From Malus domestica (lineage: Eukaryota; Streptophyta; Magnoliopsida; Rosales; Rosaceae), in the NCBI RefSeq assembly GCF_042453785.1, contig NC_091661.1, positions 30,123,501 to 30,187,500 of the forward strand: 64,000 bases of DNA, read 5' to 3'. How positions within the stretch are numbered: position 1 is the first letter of the stretch; every line of letters begins with the position of its first letter. Below, piece after piece: positions 59,240 to 64,000 of this stretch. A program made the translations under genes and the position numbers. The notes below the pieces were generated by a model. It ran no database searches, had not been told where the DNA came from, and was given only the letters and a program-made list of their open reading frames with translations.

Positions 59240-59410
59240 TGGAAAATGATCCTTCCTAGGGATCTTAGGGATCTCGCAATCATGTCCATTTATCGTACAT
59301 CGTGTGGTAAAAAATAATTTAAAATTTAAAATTCAAATAAAAATAGTATTTAATGAAAACTGACCGCACGATGTACAATGAACGGACACGATTGCGGGAT
59401 TCATAGGTGT
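59240..59410. repeat. Fold-back MITE
   Basis: The left arm GGGATCTCGCAATCATGTCCATTTATCGTACATCGTGTGGT pairs with the right arm ACCGCACGATGTACAATGAACGGACACGATTGCGGGAT. The centre is AT-only (about 60 bp). Confidence 0.85.
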
Positions 59411-59675
59411 CCATACTTATTTACGTGTATGTACCCTAAAAACACCACAGATCGATAGCCTTAATAAAACAGCCTCAACAAAAAGCCCTGCTGAATCAAC
59501 AAAAATAATTCCAGAAGCTGGATAGTTTTGTACCTGTTAATTTAGCCATATTGTATTATTACATCTCATGTTTCACCCGAAACAGAATCAACTGTGTTAT
59601 CACTATTGTGTTCAACTGGACCAAGTTTAGGAAGATTACAACTTGAAATTGAGCAGATTTTAGCGTCCTAGTTTG

Positions 59676-60335
59676 TTACCTTCTGTCGATGGACGTGTCG
59701 GCTTCTTGCTTCTGCTTCTTGGCGCTGAAGCCCTCCTCCTCCAGAGCCTTCAATTTGTTCTTGATTGCTGCTATTTTGGAGCTCCTGCTCGTCTGTCCTG
59801 AGCTAGTGCCGGAAACGCTTGTTTTGGTTGCCTCGCCCACTCCTTTGGAAGAATTGTCTGCTGGTTCTACCAAGTACTTGTCACTGGAAACACGGACAAC
59901 CAACGGACGTCCACATGCTAGTCTCCCATGCATCTTCTCCTTGGCCAATCTTGCTTCCTGCATGCTCACTTTAACGGTGGAGATCAGGAATTGCTTGAAA
60001 ACATAACTGATAGAAAAATAAGCGACTGACTTACCTCTTTGTTGCTATACTGGATGAAAGCAAAACCCCGTGGCTCTCCGCGCTTTCGGCCACGAGTGTG
60101 CCACAGAAAGTCCTCAGTTATAATCTTCCCAAACGGAGAAAACATCTTAATTAGAGCAGCCCTGGAAAATGCAAGAGTGGGATCAATAGTAAGTCTCACA
60201 GCCTCACTGGTACTAGACTAGAGCAACAAAGATTCAACTCCGAAGGTTTACTTACTCCGTTATTCTCAGATCAAGGTTACCAATGTAGATTCTACTTTCA
60301 CTCTTTTCATCGGAAGAACCATTAGGATCCTGCAT
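59676..60335 (-). CDS. Small RRM RNA-binding protein, RBM18-like
   Basis: Exons (minus strand) 60335-60256, 60161-60035 and 59957-59676 give 162 residues. One RNA-recognition motif fills residues about 15-95: RNP2 IYIGNL at 16-21, then LRITEAALIKMFSPFGKI, and RNP1 RGFAFIQY near 55-62, followed by KEKMHGRLACGRPLVVRVSS. The tail is Ser/Thr-rich with a short basic helix (SSKIAAIKNKLKALEEEGFS). This layout matches the probable RNA-binding protein 18 family, which has no well-defined role in plants. The start ATG at 60335 (MQDPNGSSDEKSES) sits in ATGCAG|GAT, which could itself be a splice acceptor, so the first residue or two are uncertain. A non-coding first exon probably lies near 61340-61470 with the donor CACGCAG|GTACAA. 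Its nearest upstream neighbours are transposon remnants. Confidence 0.87.
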
Positions 60336-61560
60336 TAGTTATCACCACCCAATTCAGTATTCCAAAACGCTGTCTAACATCAAATATGAAACAGGTCACA
60401 AATTTAATCCAGCGGGTTGATCAGATTGTATAGCATCTTTATACTAACGGTTTTTAATAGTGGAACAATAAGTAATCACTTTTTTCTCTTTTTACTTTGG
60501 AAAGGAATCATGTTCAAGGAGACTCCAGTGCAAAAGCTTTGTTGGGGCCATACAAAAGTGCCAAAGCGAGAACCTTCGTTACGAAGATATAGAAATCCTA
60601 TCACCTTGGATGCAGATGCGACTATAAGGTCTAATGGCCTCTAATTCAGGTCCAATGTTCATACAGAAGACAACCAAATAAAGGGGCATTTTCGAAGTTA
60701 CCAATCACCATAAGCAGCCCCAAACAAGGACCACACAGAAACATGTCTCCCCCACCAACCCACAGAAACATACACAATCAGCAAGACTCATCAAATAGCA
60801 GGTACCGCGGGAAATAAAAGCGTTGGATTGCATTTGATCATGCTAGCAAGAGTTTAAAGAAACAGTCTTTTTCAATTCATCAAATTACCCCCTTCTCTTT
60901 CCCTCCCTCCATCCCTCCATCCCTCTCAACGTTCGATTTCCAACTCTAACACCTACCTATACTAAAGAACCCGGCAATGCAATAACCGAACGGTAGAAAC
61001 GCAATCATATGGTGCATGTCTTAACATAAAAAGCTTGGAAAAATTTACCATTACAGTGAAAGGGGAATACGATGAAAATCCAACTTCAAATTCCGGGCTT
61101 CCAGCACACAACAAGCATATAAGAACCTTCCGAAATTAACAAGAGCAACTCTTTGTTCACCTGCAAGGCTGCAAGTAAATAAATTTCAATAACAGTAAGA
61201 GCCCCCTTTAGTCAGATGCACTGACCTGAGGCCATACCCTAAATAAGGGAAGCTAAATTATGCATTGATCTGGGACGAAACCCTAATTACAGCATCTGAA
61301 AATTGAAAAGATTGAAACTTTTTGAGAGAAATTTGTACCTGCGTGAATTATCCAAAGCAAATCAAGCCGCCCGTCACAGAGAGAGTCGAAGGTTAGCGAG
61401 GTAGGATGCGCAGCAGCCAGCAGGGAAGCTTTGATGCTCCGTCTACGAAAGGAACATAGCAAAGGCAAAATATATTAAACGACATCGTTTATCGTTGTTT
61501 TTCTTTTTGCTCCCTTTCGTTTTCTTCCTTTTTGCAAGTTCTTTAATACATTTTTTATTA
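60336..61560 (-). promoter_or_regulatory. 5' leader exon, intron and promoter of the RBM18-like gene
   Basis: A likely first exon covers about 61470-61339 (minus strand), ending in CACGCAG|GTACAA. If it were spliced straight to 60329 in its own frame it would reach a stop at once, so it is probably untranslated. A CT-rich run (CCCTCCCTCCATCCCTCC, 60901-60925) lies in the intron. Nothing else is recognised. Confidence 0.4.
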
Positions 61561-61561
61561 G

Positions 61562-61713
61562 GGGTTATGATATCCACACACCCCTTTTTACTTCTTCCAC
61601 ATTTTTTTAGTTTTCGGCTGTCGAATCGGATGAATTAAAGAAGATCAACGGACATAAATTAACAAGGGGTGTGTGAGAAATAAAAGAGAGTGTGTGAATA
61701 GCACACCCCTTTA
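61562..61713. repeat. MITE, family GGTGTGCTATTCACACAC (copy 2, inverted)
   Basis: Ends ATGATATCCACACACCCCTT and GTGTGAATAGCACACCCCTT. The interior (TTTTCGGCTGTCGAATCGGATGAATT... AACGGACATAAATTA) is the reverse of 17285-17448. It lies directly upstream of the probable RBM18-like promoter. Confidence 0.75.
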
Positions 61714-62905
61714 TTAGAAGAGACTAACAATTGGCAGTGGCTTGGTTAAGGGAACTCACTAGGGCTGTAGCAAAAGCGAGTCTTTATAGGGCAATTGTTA
61801 CTGCTTATGGATCCAAATTTGGGTGATTTATCCATGATCAAGATGAAGCTTAAGTGAAACTAAGTGAATGTCCAAATCGACTAATCTTGAGTAATCAGTG
61901 GATGAGTTGTGGTTAGGGGTGAAATGCTGCTCAAACCCAAAGCTAGTCAGTTATCCCTGAAATGCATTGAGGCGCAACAGTTGACTGGACCTTTAGAGGT
62001 AAAGCACTGTTTCGGTGCGAACTACGAGAGCGGTACCAAATTAAAGCAAACTTTAAATACTAGATATAATATCAAAATAACAGAAGTCAAAGTTAACGAG
62101 TATATTTCTAATGTAACAAGAAAAACGAGTTAGATGATGTGAAACTCTATTAAACCAATCTCTACTGATGACTGACATCATCTAAGGAGCAATAATTGTA
62201 TTGTTGTGATGATATATAATAATTAACAATATTAAGCAAGTTTCTTTCTTTATATATTAGTGATAGTTTGTAAGGCAAGGCTAAATTTTGATGTTATATT
62301 TGTGATAAGTGTCAATTTATGAATTGCAATGTCCTTAAGAAAACGACATCCACCCACTAACATCCCACCTCCATTCACCTCCATTTAGCTGGCATGCATC
62401 AATGCTTTTCGGTGCTTACCGCTTAAATAGAGCGTTCTTATTAACACTGAAAAGCGACAAAATATACGGTCGATAGACCCCTAATATTTGTTGGTGCATG
62501 TGCTGAACAATGACGGCTTATCTTGTTCTTATTAATTTTGTTTTGACAATGTAGGGGGTGACGTTTTTGCATGGTTGCAGCATCCTTCTTCATGTACCAC
62601 TTTGCACTGTTTATTAATGCTTTGTTAGCTTTAGCTTGCCTCGTTGTAGGCTTTCCCTGTACGTTCTGACATCTTTGCCCTGGAATATCATTCTCAATTT
62701 ACCCAAAAAAAAAAAAGCTACAAAATCTACGATGTGGCTGAGTGTATACACATTTCTTCTTATAATGCATATTTGTTGTCTTTATGATTCACGTGATGAA
62801 GGAGACAGGCAGATGAGTGTATACATTTGGAAACATTGTAAATTGCGTTACAAGCCAATTTTACCTTTAAAAATAGCTTATACAGTGAAAAGAATTTTAA
62901 AACAA
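61714..62905. other. Intergenic sequence
   Basis: No gene or clear repeat is recognised. Confidence 0.5.
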
Positions 62906-62907
62906 CC

Positions 62908-63005
62908 ACGGGGCACCCTGGTGGTTAAGACAAATTCCATTATCGTATTTCACATTGTAGTTCGATTCCTGGTGCTGGTGAATCACACGATAATGGTCAG
63001 ATGAT
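62908..63005 (+). repeat. tRNA-derived SINE-like sequence
   Basis: GGGGCACCCTGGTGGTTAAG resembles an A box and GTAGTTCGATTCCTGG a B box about 35 bases later. It does not fold as a full tRNA. Confidence 0.5.
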
Positions 63006-63064
63006 GCTGAAATGCCTTAATGAGTCTTCCCAACCTCCGAAACAATCAGCTAATGTCATTTTTT

Positions 63065-63235
63065 TTTTTGAACTTTAACGAAAAGCTCATAGTACTGTTT
63101 ACTTTAATGAAAAACCACATTTTTACACTAAAAAGTCAATCAAGGTACTATTCATTTTACCCTTTATTTTGTCATTATCATTAAAACTCAAAATTTTCAA
63201 GTTATTTTCATTGGTTTTTTTTTTTTTAAACGTAT
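63065..63235 (+). repeat. 150-bp AT-rich MITE (copy C)
   Basis: Same orientation and sequence order as 29795-29955 (GAACTTTAACGAAAAGCTCA, CACATTTTTACACTAAAAAGTCAATC, TTCATTTTACCCTTTATTTTGTC, TTAAAACTCAAA). Confidence 0.8.
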
Positions 63236-63699
63236 ATTTGAAGAAGGTAAAGATTCATTGAATGCCCTTGGATGCCAAACAGTTAACAGGTACTTGGTAC
63301 TGTAATGTGAATTGGGGCTTGGAGGTTGGATACATTTTTTTGTTTTTAGGGAAGTTGGATAATTGAATAAATAAGATAAATGTGAGGGCCATGCTGTTTT
63401 TTATGTTTAACATCACGTTACTAGAAGGAATTCTTGGACTGTGCAAAATCTTAAGCGTGAGTATAACACATCGAATTATTTATCGGTAACATACAAATTT
63501 ATGCATATCACACGATAACAGGGAGAGAAAGAGGTATACTCCCGATTAAATGACGGAATCTCGGAATCATAAGTTTGCATCAAGATTCAAAACTGAAAAT
63601 TCAAGCATAATATGAGAATTCGTTGTGGGAATTGCAGCATTGCATTGTGAAATGCAGCTCATCAGCATTCCCTCTGGATGCTGGAATTCTATACAATTC

Positions 63700-63898
63700 A
63701 TGGGAGTTGGATCCTCTCTTGAGTAAAAGGAGAGGATCCTCTGACCAAGTAATTTGGACCGTTGGATTTTCATTCAATGACTATAATTAATATAATTTTA
63801 AAGGGATCCCTTATTTGTAGCCGTTGAATAAAAATTCAACGATCCACACTGCTTGTTCAGGAGGATCCTCTCCTTGGGCTCAGAAGAGGATCCAAATC
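63700..63898. repeat. Fold-back MITE (GGATCCTCTC type)
   Basis: The left arm TTGGATCCTCTCTTGAGTAAAAGGAGAGGATCCTC...TTGGACCGTTGGATTTTCATTCAA pairs with the right arm TTGAATAAAAATTCAACGATCCACAC...AGGATCCTCTCCTTGGGCTCAGAAGAGGATCCAA. The terminal repeats carry two GGATCC-containing segments each. Confidence 0.85.
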
Positions 63899-64000
63899 CC
63901 AATCATGTACCCACTTTGGCCACTCAAAAGAAAAGAACATATCTCTGTGTCAGAAAGAGATCCTCTTCGGATCTTTCCTTTCAAATCCTAGGGATCAAGT

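Noticed and set aside
62636-63004. 122-codon plus-strand frame
   Set aside because: It runs through a SINE-like sequence and an A run. No domain is visible and the composition is like the intergenic background.

Overview
This window is nuclear DNA of a flowering plant. It is AT-rich, with long intergenic stretches full of retrotransposons and small fold-back DNA elements, and its genes have GT-AG introns and plant-specific families (GRAS, FRO). A woody core eudicot fits best. I lean to Rosaceae (apple/pear tribe) from the style of the repeats, but that is an inference and not proven.

Layout. (a) About 1-12,150 is a transposon graveyard. A 4.2-kb LTR element with no polymerase genes lies at 1470-5683 inside an older non-coding repeat. 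A solo LTR with a perfect 5-bp target duplication (10167-11720) is nested in an older fold-back element. (b) 12,150-25,900 is gene-poor. It holds many small inverted-repeat elements (the clearest, 16023-16645, has a 10-bp target duplication), LINE tails, and one truncated gene 5' end at 21845-22165 caught between two elements. (c) 26,454-43,512 is the first gene block: an intronless GRAS regulator of the SCL8 type, a decayed organellar prolyl-tRNA synthetase gene, and a three-exon gene for a large uncharacterised nuclear-type protein with internal repeats. (d) 44,340-50,473 holds two ferric-chelate reductase genes on the minus strand, one intact (7 exons, 697 aa) and one wrecked. (e) 51,640-57,431 is a tandem pair of plastid-type DUF819 membrane proteins on the minus strand with the same exon plan. 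(f) 59,676-60,335 is a small RBM18-like RNA-binding protein gene on the minus strand, with a probable non-coding first exon near 61,400. The last 2.5 kb is intergenic with fold-back elements.

From memory, the order SCL8 - prolyl-tRNA synthetase (OVA6/PRORS1) - dentin-sialophosphoprotein-like - DUF819 - small RNA-binding protein matches neighbours in the At5g525xx region of Arabidopsis. On that reading the window is an old conserved block. Here the synthetase has died, ferric reductases have been inserted, and DUF819 has been duplicated. The genes do not form one pathway. I found no clearly new biological system. The most interesting features are the gene-fragment-carrying LTR element, the decay of an essential gene inside a conserved block, and the DUF819 tandem pair.
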